In this document: positions 23,060-34,060 of the stretch, one piece after another
Numbering within the stretch: position 1 is the stretch's first letter
Layout of the letters: every line of letters begins with the position of its first letter
Origin: Schistocephalus solidus
Taxonomy: Eukaryota > Platyhelminthes > Cestoda > Diphyllobothriidea > Diphyllobothriidae
DNA length: 64,000 nt
NCBI GenBank assembly: GCA_017591395.1
Contig: WEDG01003484.1
Location: forward strand, 62,001-126,000
Reading direction: 5' to 3'
Translations under genes and position numbers: made by a program
Notes under the pieces: generated by a model
What the model saw: the letters and a program-made list of their open reading frames with translations, nothing else
What the model was told of the DNA's origin: nothing
Database searches by the model: none

Positions 23060-23510
23060 AATACGGACGTTAGAAGGATTGGCTTACTAGAGGGTACCGA
23101 ATCTGGTGCTTGTGGCAGGAACGGACTCGGACAATTTTCAGTAATGGCTGGAAGTGTATCTAAGAGGAGCTGAGCATGGATAAAATACAAGAGCCGTGCG
23201 TGGAAACTACGTGGAGAATTGGCGGGCACTGTTATCTTCTGCCGAACAAGTTCGAAAATCCTTAGATGAAATTCTATCTGACGTAGTTACACTTTGTCCC
23301 CTACCTCCTCTGTTTTCCCCTGTCCACTTGACCTGAACTTCTTTGTTTGTTCCCATCGGCTTTAACCTTGAAACGTCTGGTTACCCGGATTGTTGCATTG
23401 TTCTAACACATGCGTGTGACGGAAGCTAGCGAACTTACGTCATTCAATATAGTCTAGAGTCAGACGTTATATTTGGCCGACTTCGTTTCGGCTGCGAGTA
23501 TCTACCGTCG
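23060..23510 (+). mobile_element. BEL/Pao remnant, C-terminal end and possible 3' LTR
   Basis: Directly after the target duplication the reading NTDVRRIGLLEG continues the Pao polyprotein end that stopped at 17125-17153. A stop follows near 23173. Sequence from about 23260 on is non-coding and could be the 3' LTR, but its 5' partner is not visible, so the LTR is a guess. Confidence 0.5.
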
Positions 23511-25171
23511 AGGTTTGTATCCGGTTTATTTTTCATTATTTTTTTTATTAATAGTACCGTAATAAACCTAATTGGCGTTTGCATTTCGAGTTTACGTACG
23601 CGTTACTCTGGGATACCAAACCGTTGGCAACAGAAAAATTGGCCCTTTTCGTGGTTTTTCACCTTTTAAAACTGATAATGTTTCAGCCACAAAGGTGAGA
23701 ACATATTTTCTCTTTTATAGCAGCCATTTTTGCTATCTTTTTACATTTCAGCTTCGTTTGAAGATTACGAACGCACAGAAGAGTGACCATATAAATTCTG
23801 TCATATTGCTCGAATTACCTATAAGCTTAAATTAGACCGTTCAAAATTCCTCTTCCTAGATGTGCGGTATTTTAAATACCCCTTAGATGGCATATATTTG
23901 GACGATTGTTCATAATGTATTCACAAACTTCAGGATAATATGGGCAGGCTAAAACAAGGCGTTACCCGTAGTCATTATTACTGTACTTTCAGGCGCGAAA
24001 TCACGCAGGTTCGTAAATCTGACACTTAAAATTCGCTAAAGCCTCTAAGTTTTACAAAAAGAGCCTGTTTGCCGTTCCTTCGTTTTCGCGGTTTACACCA
24101 GACCATAAAAGCAATGTATAAATGTGGTAAGTCTTGTTTGTTTGTTTGTTAAATTGCTCTCCTCCAGAGGAACAAGCCCACATGTGTAAACTAGACTTAA
24201 AACAGTTAATAACATAGGAACTTGTCAGAATGTATGGTAAAGTAGGTTTATGTCTAAATCTGTAAACATTCTGTCTGTGCAAATAAATAAAAAAATATAT
24301 TCTGCGTGTAAAAAGTAGATTTTCCGGAACCGGCTAGTGGAATGAATGAAACGCTCATTTCTTCATGCACCTTAACTGGTAATGCCCGTTTTTGTGAGCA
24401 CGTTTCATCAGCTGGGTCAGATACGGTATTTTCTTATTCAGGCAAACGTGCAGTCGGGGCACAGGTATTTCACTTGTAAAATGCATTTTTAGCAACCTAC
24501 CTAATCGTTCAGCAAGCCCTGGTTTATGCTCCAGAGCTAACTTTTCTGTGCCCTATAAATCACTCGGAAAGCTCCGTTTTGATGCCGGCTTGATAGGGTC
24601 AGCGCTTGTCAAGTCGACCTTGACAGTCCAGCGCTATTTACGCACTCTCTCTCTCTCTCTCTGACATGTGACAATCATTTTTGGACAGTCAGGTAGGATG
24701 CCTGGAGGGATGGGACCGATTGCCTGATGGGACTTAGTAAGGGCATGACCCCGTTATTCTCCGATGTGCATTTTTGGTACTCCAGTGCACATGTACCGTG
24801 AGGCAGATGCCATCAGGCTTGTTCTGCACTTGAACAACCAATGCTGACATGCGGTATTAAAATGCCCCCTGAATAGCCAACATGGCTGCCTGGGGAAAAC
24901 CAGATTTACAATCTTCCCACGTAATGTTTCAGATTTTCTCTGTGACATGTAACGTTTCCTACTTTCGTGTCCTCCCTCCACATGAACTGCTCGCAGGGGA
25001 AGTACTTACTCCTATTGGAGCTTACATTACCGGACTGGTCTGAAGATAAATAACCGGGGTCATGCGTGTACTTTGCTTGCCAAATTTAACCTAAATAAGT
25101 TTATGAACATGCTTTTGAATATTATTCCAGACCAGGTGGTAAACTCATTTTGACCCTAGTGTGATTAAACT
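23511..25171. other. Unassigned AT-rich sequence
   Basis: No gene seen. A (CT)n run of about 18 bases lies near 24643-24661. Short ORFs have no recognisable domain. Confidence 0.5.
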
Positions 25172-25320
25172 TACGGCTCCCGGTGGGGCCTCGTAGCTCC
25201 GTTGGCTAGAGCGTTGGCTGTATTAAAGCCTTCCACTTGCTGGCGTGGGTTCGAATCCCACAGAGGCCACCGAGCTTTTCTCAAGTGGGTCAAAAGAAAC
25301 TCATTTTTATTCCAAACTAC
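25172..25320 (+). repeat. SINE-A copy 1 (tRNA-like head)
   Basis: Bases 25187-25269 fold as a tRNA-like cloverleaf: acceptor GGCCTC with GAGGCC, box A-like TAGCTCCGTTGG and an exact box B GGTTCGAATCC. Anticodon-arm and variable-arm lengths are irregular, and the same head recurs in other copies with different anticodon positions, so it is a SINE head rather than a tRNA gene. The shared flanks GGCTCCCGGTGG before and CGAG...GGGT after extend the repeat. Transcription by RNA polymerase III is inferred from the boxes. Confidence 0.7.
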
Positions 25321-26039
25321 TTTTGATACACAGAACTTGCTCCTCGAATGCAAATTTGAAGATCATACTAGTGCGGGGAGTACCTTTCCACAAATGTCAG
25401 CTCTCCAAACAGCTAACTGTTAATAGTACTAATACTGATGAATTTATTTGAAAAGGCTAAAATAACACTTGACAGGATTCCTTTAATTTTTTTCGACAGA
25501 CATATTTCCTCCGGAAGGACATGTTCCTAAAGCAGTTTCATGTCGATTCTTATAACTCCGCAACTGTCCATGAATAGATTTCACTTTGAGCTTGCACCCA
25601 ATCCGTTAAAAATGTGATACAGAGATGTATCGAAGGTGAAATTATGGATTACACACGCAACCGAATTCAAAATATATTCGTTAAAACTAATGCTTAGTTG
25701 GGAGCCAGTGTACTATATTCTAACCTTTGTACGCAAATTCCGTCTTGCAAAAATTATGCTCGAAGATACCAACGTGGATAATCCTTCGGCCAGTTTGAAA
25801 CCGGTTTACTCTCAAGGTTGCGGTCTGTCCGACCACAGTCGGTAGAAATCACTATTGCATAAGCGTTTACACTTAAATGTATGCTGATGTGCTCCTACAA
25901 TGGGCCAAACGGTCGATGCACTGGGCCAGCACGGTAACCAGACCAGAGCACGGTAGGCCTTATTGGGGATGAATCCTATTATAGAGGCTAAAAGTTTTGA
26001 TGATATGGCGTGCCTAGGCACAGACTCGCGCCTCTGTTT

Positions 26040-26181
26040 TTCTTGACTCTGTCATAACACGGGGCCCTGGTGGGCCCATGGCTAGTATCACTATAAACTA
26101 ATTTACGCGAAAATTACCGTTCCTGCAACCACCACCCCGTTGGACACGTTGGAAATTGTCGGAAACGGCGATCGAACTCTC
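26040..26181 (+). repeat. Isolated NLR-Z 3' end
   Basis: Matches the last ~130 bases of the element: TATCACTATAAACTAATT, ACGCGAAAATTACCGTTCCTG, then a hairpin with TGTCG (26157-26161) and CGGCG (26166-26170) arms and GATCGAACTCTC at the end. No coding part precedes it. Strongly diverged. Confidence 0.55.
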
Positions 26182-26189
26182 ACGGGTAT

Positions 26190-28130
26190 GCCTGAAAGTG
26201 GCGCGACTGTAAGCACTCCTGATATAGCACACCTGCCGTATCAGTAATAGAATTTGAACTCCCAGCAACATGTCACAAGTACGTGCACCCAAGAGTGCTC
26301 CTTGTTCTCCTCAAACAGCCTAGCCCGGTTACCGGTTTTCTTCTAGCAGATTCTTCTCTTTAAACTCTCTGGCTATAAGCAACGACAAAACTCCACTTCC
26401 TGAACTGCTGTCATCTTAGACCCGTTGACGGAGGGCTTATTGCAGCCATGGGCACTGCTCCAGTGCATATAGCCAACTTTTCTGAAATGCAGGCACCGCA
26501 GAACTCGTATCTTCTATCCAAATTTCAGCGCTAACCTCATCTGGCTAATGGGTGATTTTTTGTTCCTTTCTTTTTTTGAAAACAACGTTTCCTCAGTCAC
26601 GCGCGCTCTATCCAGAGGGCGCTGCTTCCGCCTTAATCTTCCTCCTACTTCAAGCTTAGCGCCTGCGATGACAGCCTTACGAAGGTGAGCCAACGATTCA
26701 TCATCTCAGTTCGCACCATTTATCATGCCTCAAGACGTGCGTAGCGTTTCCCGTTCCCTGGAGCAATAACAGCGGAAAACAACATCGTATAAACATGCAA
26801 ATGCTGCAGGAGTTGCTAAGGAATACTTGTGAAAACATCGTTGCCATTCCCAACACCGTACTCGCCCAGAAAAGAATTTAATTCTTTCCTAGCATGCGTT
26901 TATGTTTGGGCTCCCACAGCGTTGGAAGCGGCCAGAGCCCGTCATCTTTTGAGGTCAAATTTACGTCTTTAAGTATTTTACTTGTGTAGTTTGCGCTTAA
27001 TTTTAAGTTAGCATTATGACCTTTGGTGTCTTTTTTATAAAAGTTGATAATTATACCAGTAATTCCTTTGCTCGTTCAAAATTCTATGTCAGGGCTACCG
27101 CACGAGAGCACAAGCGTCCACCTAAAAAGTATAAATGAGTAACTTGTAAGGCAGTGATATCGAAAAGCTGTCTACTTCGATAGTAAACTTTAGCTCAAGT
27201 AATATAACCACCAAAGCTTTTAACGCGTCAGACAAGAAGCACTTGCGGTCAGGTTTTGTTGGTGGGACATAATAAGTCGAAATTGTTAATTCTAGCTTTT
27301 CTTGTCCCTGTCGGTAAAGGCTTTTAGCCCAGGTCTCTTCTCTTTATGCGACAGGGAGCTAAGATCTAGAACCTCAAACTGGGACGAAAGGCTACTATTC
27401 TGCACCGCAACCAGATCAGTTTGGCGAGAACCAATCACAGATGAAGTATTATATTTCTGTCGGTGAAAGGCACAGAGCTCAACCGGTCAACTGAATCGTC
27501 ATTACTGATCTTTAACAAAGCGTAACTAGAAGGGGAGCATTGTCGATTTGGCTCGCTGTCGAAATATTGACATTTCATAGGCACGGACTGCAGTCACCAA
27601 AACTCGTTTCGGTGACGAACAGCCTGGTGCCGAACGTCAACGCAGAAATTAACTTGCTGGTTTATTGCATGGTCGAAAGCTTAAAAAGGTCCTGTTAATT
27701 GTTAAGGTACACCTCGAGGAGAAGTATCATTTTGCATTAAATCAGCAGTGGTGAAAGGAAGTTCTACAAGACTTGAATACCTCTACAAGGATGGAATTGC
27801 GGTATCTGTTCTTCCCTTCACCTTCGCGGTCACTAGCTTCCCTTCTGCGCAAAACTATTGCGTAGCGAGCACGCTTATCCCCTAGGCGATGTGATGAGGT
27901 TGCTGGTGGTCAGGGGACTGATACAACTATCTTGTGAGGACAACTGCCCCACGAATGGCCGCTGTGGGTGATCTCCTTTACTTCCAACTGATGATAGCTG
28001 TATGACTATAGGCGAGTGCCGAACGCTAGGTTCTTGAGCGAAATCGTGCCAATACTCTTAACTGCGAAATCAGATAAATGAATGGGTGGTGGGTGGAATT
28101 TATTAAGCTATTTGATTCAATTGTTATTAC
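26190..28130. other. Unassigned sequence
   Basis: About 1.9 kb with no ORF, repeat or RNA gene that I can support. Confidence 0.5.
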
Positions 28131-28135
28131 CTCAG

Positions 28136-28233
28136 CGGCTTTGGTGGGATTTCAATGCACGATAGCAAGGGGAAGGTTTTATTACAGCCAACGCTCTAGC
28201 CACTTGAGTTACGAGGCCCCACCGGGAGCCGTG
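28136..28233 (-). repeat. SINE-A copy on the minus strand
   Basis: On the minus strand: GGCTCCCGGTGGGGCCTCGT, an A-box-like AACTCAAGTGGC, GTTGGCTG and a decayed box B (CATTGAAATCCC). It ends about ten bases from the next plus-strand copy, so the two form an inverted pair. Confidence 0.6.
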
Positions 28234-28243
28234 AGGTTAATCA

Positions 28244-28345
28244 CACTCGGTTAGAGCGTTGGCTAAACTGAAGCCTCTACCTTGCTGTCGTGGGTTCGAA
28301 CCCCACAGATGCTATCGAGTTATTCACTATTGGGTCTAATGGATT
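28244..28345 (+). repeat. SINE-A copy 2
   Basis: Lacks the first ~20 bases of the head, then TTAGAGCGTTGGCT, GGGTTCGAACCCCAC (box B intact) and the shared CGAGTTATTC...GGGTC downstream. Confidence 0.6.
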
Positions 28346-28733
28346 ATTCAAATCAACCAAACCTTATTACTAATTAGATGCGCCTCTGGTGGATTCTAGA
28401 TTTATTGCTTAAGAAATCCTGCTCAGCAGTCAGCTTGTTGTATCTGAACTGGTGGATTCCATACCTTGCAGTAGACTGAGCGGGTAATTTGACTCCATTG
28501 CGATGAAAACCACGGTTTTTCTCTATTACCATTTCTAGCCCGGTACCAGAAATACATAAACTTAGATTGGAAGTACCTCCTCCGTTGGGTTTTCATTTTA
28601 AGCTTTTGCTTCTTACATTATCTGCTAATTCATCCTATTCTCTCAGGGAATGGAGTCAGTTCTGCTGAAAATTTTAAATTATCTTTTCAAAATAAAGCGA
28701 ATTCCTCTCTCTTACTCATTTCGGGCCTCGTAG

Positions 28734-28840
28734 CTCAGTTGGCTAGAGCGTTGGCTGTACTAAAGCCTTCCCCTTGTTGGCGTGGGTTCGAGTCCCACCG
28801 TGGCTGTCGAGATTTTCAAATTTGGGTTAAATGAACTTAG
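28734..28840 (+). repeat. SINE-A copy 3
   Basis: GGCCTCGTAGCTCAGTTGGC (box A intact), GTGGGTTCGAGTCCCAC (box B intact), then CGAGATTTTC...GGGTTAAATGA as in copy 1. Anticodon-loop sequence differs from copy 1. Confidence 0.7.
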
Positions 28841-28844
28841 ACTA

Positions 28845-29555
28845 TCTGTCTGAAGATCCATTCTAATCAAAAAGGAATATCCTATCATCTCGACTGCAAT
28901 TAATGGGTGGATGTTCGAAAGCCGCAGTTTACATAAAGGGGACATTTTAGCCATCTTCACTTTGCAAATGCAAAGTTTCAGTTTCAGAAATTTTATGAAA
29001 AAACTCATTTATATTTGCTAAACATATTTAAACAGTACGCTCTACTGTCGCAACTTGTACCTCGAGTACATTTTTCTCCAGGCCAGTCTCCACCCGTAAG
29101 CAAGGTGCTCGCGGGAATGAAAGGCATGCTTCGCGATGAAATCAGCATGGCAGTTTTTTACAGAATCAAACGAAATATCCGCCCTTTACATCTAACATTC
29201 ACTTCTCTCCCCTTTCCTCCGCATCAACTCAGCTATCGCTTTTAAATGGTGAGGAAACAGACCTCAATTCATCTTTGATACATTTGTCTACTCACTTGCA
29301 CTGAAGGTTCCTGCTTTTGAATGGTTCCTCCTTCTGAAAAGCTTGACATTATTGGGCTTTTTAACGTCCTTGTCTCCAGGCCACAGCGATCCTTGACTAC
29401 AGATTGTTTTTCAGAAACTGTGGATTCTCAAATCTACGGCAAAAACAAACTGCCTGGTTCTGTCCCACAGACAGGATGGAGAGATGCACGCACGAATACC
29501 CAGATCGGATTTTTACAAATCATCTTGTCACAAGACCGGTGAAACCTGGCAAAGT
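28845..29555. other. Unassigned sequence
   Basis: No supported feature; short ORFs only. Confidence 0.5.
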
Positions 29556-29559
29556 TACT

Positions 29560-30090
29560 GTGGAATAGAAAACTCTATTCCTCAAAGTGCACTTTCAAGG
29601 GGATGCGGCTAGTAACTCCCAAAAAGACGCCTTAACCAAGCCATTACACAAACGTTCCCAGCAGCGAAACTTCCGATAGTGTTCTCAACCAACCCTCTTT
29701 TACGAGGCCAATGCAAGGATAGGTTACCGGCTCAGACCACCTCCGTGTGCATTTACTCATTGACTTGCTCCTGTGGAGCAGGTTATATTGGTCGCACGAG
29801 TCAGTGCTTATCCAAAAGAATAAAAGAACACATACCAGCATGGCTGAGCAAAGGGGAAGTCAAGAGCATAAAAAGCGCCATCTTTGCACATCTTTTAGAC
29901 ACCGGGCATAGTGCGGACCCCAGCGAAGCTTTACGTGTCATTTATAAAGTCCTACCAAACTACGCCCCAAGTCACTGGGTCAAATTCTACTAGCAGCAGC
30001 AGAAGCGACTGCCATAAGGTTGAAGAAGCCGGTTTTGTGTGCACAAAAGAACCTCGTACAAGCTCCGCACTTAGCTTGGCCAACGGCCGC
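29560..30090 (+). pseudogene. Penelope-like element (type PLE-1), GIY-YIG endonuclease remnant
   Basis: A 104-codon frame (29679-29993) reads CIYSLTCSCGAGYIGRT, LSKRIKEH, KSAIFAHLLDTGH and SEALRVIYKVLP. This is the GIY-YIG endonuclease that follows the RT in Penelope-like elements: CIY and YIG for the name motif, Arg in KRIKEH as the catalytic candidate. The frame is preceded near 29590 by FQGDAASN, part of the RT-endonuclease spacer, in another frame, and continues frame-shifted to RSRFCVHK near 30030. It matches 47736-48203 in order and content. The family nicks DNA for its own insertion; this fragment is inactive. Confidence 0.75.
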
Positions 30091-30339
30091 TTAACTGCAT
30101 GCATCCCCTGCGCTATCTCTGTCCTCCCCCTTCTCCTAGAACGGCTCTACCAAACAATTATCACCGCCTATCACACTGTCTCTTATCATCCTCCCCCAAT
30201 GCACACCTCTCAGACAACCCACACAAATGGAGGAATATTACCGATTTCATGTTTTGAAATTTCTACTGCATTCCAACGTTTCCCTGTAACTGTACTGGCC
30301 TGAAGAGAAGTTATCGAAAGTAGCGCGAATGCTCGCCAA

Positions 30340-30935
30340 TTCGTCTTTTGAAATTCATTTTGGCGAACAGAACCGGTTTGCGTAATGTGATTGCCGCCGT
30401 TTCTGACGTACCAAATAGATGCTTTCTAATGACTTCCGACTAGGTTGAGGAGCCCTTGTAAATACGTGGAAAGTCTCTTTAGTATCTAAGCGATGAGTTA
30501 TGTCTATTACATGCGCGAAAATAGAGCTCTTTATTTTTTTCCCCTCTCCTAACCACGCTGGAAGTTGTTCTCTTATTCTTATGGACAAACGCCGGCTCGT
30601 GTGGCTAATATGTTCTGTTTCACAGGAGTAGGAAAAGAACGAATGCGCAAAGAGGTGGTCTGGGTTGGCAGCTTGATCTTGCTCACTTCATATAGGATGT
30701 AAGTAGTCAAGAGCACTACACGTGCATCGGATGCTAGAAAGGTACTTGATACAGCTTAGCTTAGGCGCCTTCGTAAGAGTTCACCTTGTGCGTCTCCTTT
30801 AAAATGGGACTCTGATGAATAGCCCTTTCGTGCCTGCCGTTAGCACCGGCGGCTTTGGTGGTCTTTCGGCCACGTTCTTGGCAATAAACCGATTTGGATT
30901 CTCTTTCTGTTGAAAAGTCCTTTCTACAACCTTAA
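30340..30935 (-). pseudogene. Penelope-like element (PLE-1), GIY-YIG remnant
   Basis: On the minus strand: ISHTSRR, LSIRIREQLPAWLGEG, KSSIFAHVIDITH and KETFHVFTRAP, with the upstream spacer (from about 30935) matching 48240-48375 at nucleotide level. It faces the plus-strand fragment ending at 30090, with about 250 bases between the two 3' ends. Several frame shifts are present. Confidence 0.7.
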
Positions 30936-30944
30936 TTCCTTGTT

Positions 30945-31400
30945 CAATGTTATCAACCGAAATTCTCGCAAAGACTGGCAGCCATGTGAGCTGGGAACTT
31001 TCTAAGTCTTAGTTATCCGGCCCGGAGTCGATTACCAAGCGCAACGACTTCCCGCCTTCATCTTCTGCTCTGAGCCTTTGCTCAAACTGAATAATTAGCT
31101 ACACAGGGAGGTGTGTTTTGGGCATCCAAGGCATATAGTGCAAGCGAGCTAAATTGCCAAGTCCTCAATACAACAGTAACTGTGACGACAGGGACTAATG
31201 GGTGATTATCGCAGTAATTACGAATCCCATTGATAAATGCGAGTAGGCATGTGGTGTGGCATGATAATTGCATCATATAAATTTTGCACTAGTTGCGCCT
31301 CCAGCACTCTTATATGCGATGCGTTCGAGTGAAAATCGGAAACCTCAGACCGATAAACTTCTGTTTCCAGCGATCGCATCTCTTCTGTTCGCCTATTTGA
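30945..31400 (+). pseudogene. Penelope-like element (PLE-3), C-terminal end and 3' end
   Basis: Reads ILAKTGSHVSWELSKS, a stop, then LSGPESITKRNDFP (about 30960-31055), the end of a GIY-YIG domain of the same type as 45533-45808. At nucleotide level 30960-31040 is the reverse complement of 51084-51174. Bases 31310-31400 match the 3' end at 50478-50560. Confidence 0.6.
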
Positions 31401-33879
31401 CGCAAGTCCATACTGCGCCAGCGGGCGTTGACAGATAACCGATCTGTTACAAGATTAAGGTTTGCACGAATAGGCGGGACTCTTATTAACTCTGGTTGAT
31501 GTCACTAATAGAGACCTATATGGCCATGCTGGTGCTTCTGTCTTTGTCATTATATACTTCTCGATTATCAATCTTTGGTTTCACCGGGATCGCTCTTCAA
31601 TGGGATCGACGACCTCTACTTTCTTTCACTCAGCTCTTTGTTACTTTCTTGTTCGCAACACTCGACACAACGTTCTGGTGGTCGTTGGCAAGAATTTAGG
31701 ACTGTTGGCAGCTAGTTTCCCGGTCGTTTTCTATTTTGTTGGTAGGAAAAGCACTGCTCCAGGCTAACAGCTTTGCAGATTTGAGGAGAAGTCTAGTTAC
31801 AAACCCTTCATTGAGGACGTCCGCAGAACAATGCATGGAATTCCCAAGAAAGTGGGGTTGCTTTGATGCAATTTGTCTTGGGGACCGAAGTTACTTCAAA
31901 TGCCTACCCTCAACTTGTGTCCTGTGTTTTAATTTGAAGTTGCATCCTCAAATTCTCAATTTGACGTTTTCCATTCTCCACAAGAAGATGCTTTGCGAAT
32001 TGAAATATTATTATCCCATATGATCGCGTAAATTTTGTTTTAATGAGGCACTTCTTAGTGCAACATCGTTGTATCATTTAAACGTCAACAAAGCCAGCTA
32101 AATCTTTGAATAAATGACTAATTATACATTCAGTGGATCAATTCGACTAACCTACTAGTTTCTGTCACGTGTAAAAGAAGGGAAGGATTAAGTCAATCAC
32201 ATTTTCTGGCATTGCGAACACCTCGGAAACTTTTCCGTACGATGGCAGACCACGTATGGAATGCCAAACTTCGGTCGTCTAACAAATGGGTGAATGCTGT
32301 GAAGTTAGCCTGGCTGTGCAATTCCGGATTATTTAGTTAATTTGGGTGTTTTATTCGCTTAAGCCACTTAAGCTCTTATTGGTACTCATTAAAAAGATTT
32401 GTTACAGCATGCCTCGGATGAGAAAGCAGTCAATCAATGTATTTATCTGGAGCCCGCATACGAACCCTGTCCAGTCAGCTCAAAATAGGTGGCCCTGTTC
32501 GTTGGTTGACAAACAAACTCCCTTATTTCCACCAGTGCTATTGCCACGCCTGACGCCGTTATTCTGTGAAAGCTCAGAAAAAATAAGTAAACATTTCCTT
32601 CCTCGATTAACATCCCTCTTCCTTATTGGCCTATGGCCGTTGGCAGAGGGACATTCAAATTAACATCAATGGATTCCTTGAGACTAGAGTCCTTGCATGA
32701 GCTCATTACAGCTTTTTATAACTTTTTGGGAGTTTTGAATAAAATTATCAATTTTTCCTCCATTTGTATGCCAATATGGACTTAATAAATTTTTAAACAT
32801 GGGTCATGCGTTTAGTTCGTATGGATCTTCTGAATGAAAACAAAATTACAACGCATCTTGTCAGTAGCACAGCAACCCTCATGTAAGCCCCAAAATAAAG
32901 TGCCTGAGGAACTCTTCAACCGAATTCAGCCTAATTACAGCAAACGGAATGAAAATCAGCAAAGTCCGTTATCCTCCCGACAACTTTAAATGGAATTACT
33001 ACTCAATGCTGGCCGGTTCGCTCCTGGTGGACCATATAAATCATATCACAAAAGATATGATATGCTCTACCATACATTAGCATCTGTAGTACCCTAATAG
33101 AAATTGTCACAAAAAACTCCTTTGCATACCCACGTTCTGCATTTGAGCAAATTTATGCCTTCTGTAACGTTTATCCTTAAACCAGAAAGTGCTTTTTGCG
33201 TGCACTTTATCCATTGTTGACAGAACGAACCAAAATCTGGACTCTTAAGCGCGAAAGAATCTTGAAAAATTTTGTAACTTGACAGTTTCGCAAAGCTAGG
33301 CTTTTACGTTTTAGGTGTACGTTAATAGCAACCACGGGAAAAATGTAGTAACTTTTTGTCAAGTACATTGTACTTGATCGCCTTTAATGTACCATAAAAC
33401 AGGTAGTTTTATGAATTTGCAGACGAGGTGCACAAACCAAAACGAAAGGAATGCTGTTTTGAACATTATTAGAAATTTAAACTGTGTAAAGAAACCTACA
33501 AACCTGTGCTTCAATCTTTGAACCGTTTTTGCTGGTTGAACTGAACTAACCCGCTGGAGTAGGCGAAAATTTACATTCATCTAACGAAAGGTAATAATAT
33601 ACCTTGATTCTCTCAACTGAATAAACTGAACTCTGATTTTTGAGGCAAATCGCTAAAAAGTAAATGGGAATAAAAAAACTGATTTTCAAAAACTAAATTT
33701 GGCTGATAACGATGTTTGAAACAGTAAAAATCATTTAGTGTTAACATAGCATATGGTGTAAGTTCACTTGGGTCATGTGCATAAAAACCCATGGTATCGA
33801 AAACTTCGTCTAAGCCTGTTTTGAGTTTTGGATAGCTTATTCGATATAAACGAACAGAATTTCCAGCACGGTGTTATAG
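31401..33879. other. Unassigned AT-rich sequence
   Basis: Nothing recognised on either strand; ORFs up to 105 codons lack known motifs. Confidence 0.5.
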
Positions 33880-34060
33880 TTTGACAGTCTGTATCAGATT
33901 TTCATGGGGACCGCTTTAGATCCGCACTTTGAAGGAGCCATCAATCCTGACCCTCAGCCCTGAGTAGGACCGAATTACACCGCCAGTTCGCAACCTACCA
34001 AGCCATCACTTGCATTACGTTATTAGAGTTTATAATGTCAAATTAACTACAGCGTTGAGG
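33880..34060 (-). repeat. Diverged NLR-Z 3' UTR remnant
   Basis: Read against the minus copy: AAGGAGCCATCAATCCTGAC, CTCAGCCCTGAG, CGCCAGTTCGCAACCTACCA and AAGCCATCACTTGC...GTTATTAGAGTTTATAATG follow the same order as 1743-1910. No coding remnant is attached. Confidence 0.5.

Noticed and set aside
25187..25269. Functional tRNA gene
   Set aside because: Boxes A and B and the acceptor stem are good, but the anticodon and variable arms are irregular, and the same head with other anticodon bases recurs with shared non-tRNA flanks, so it is a SINE head.
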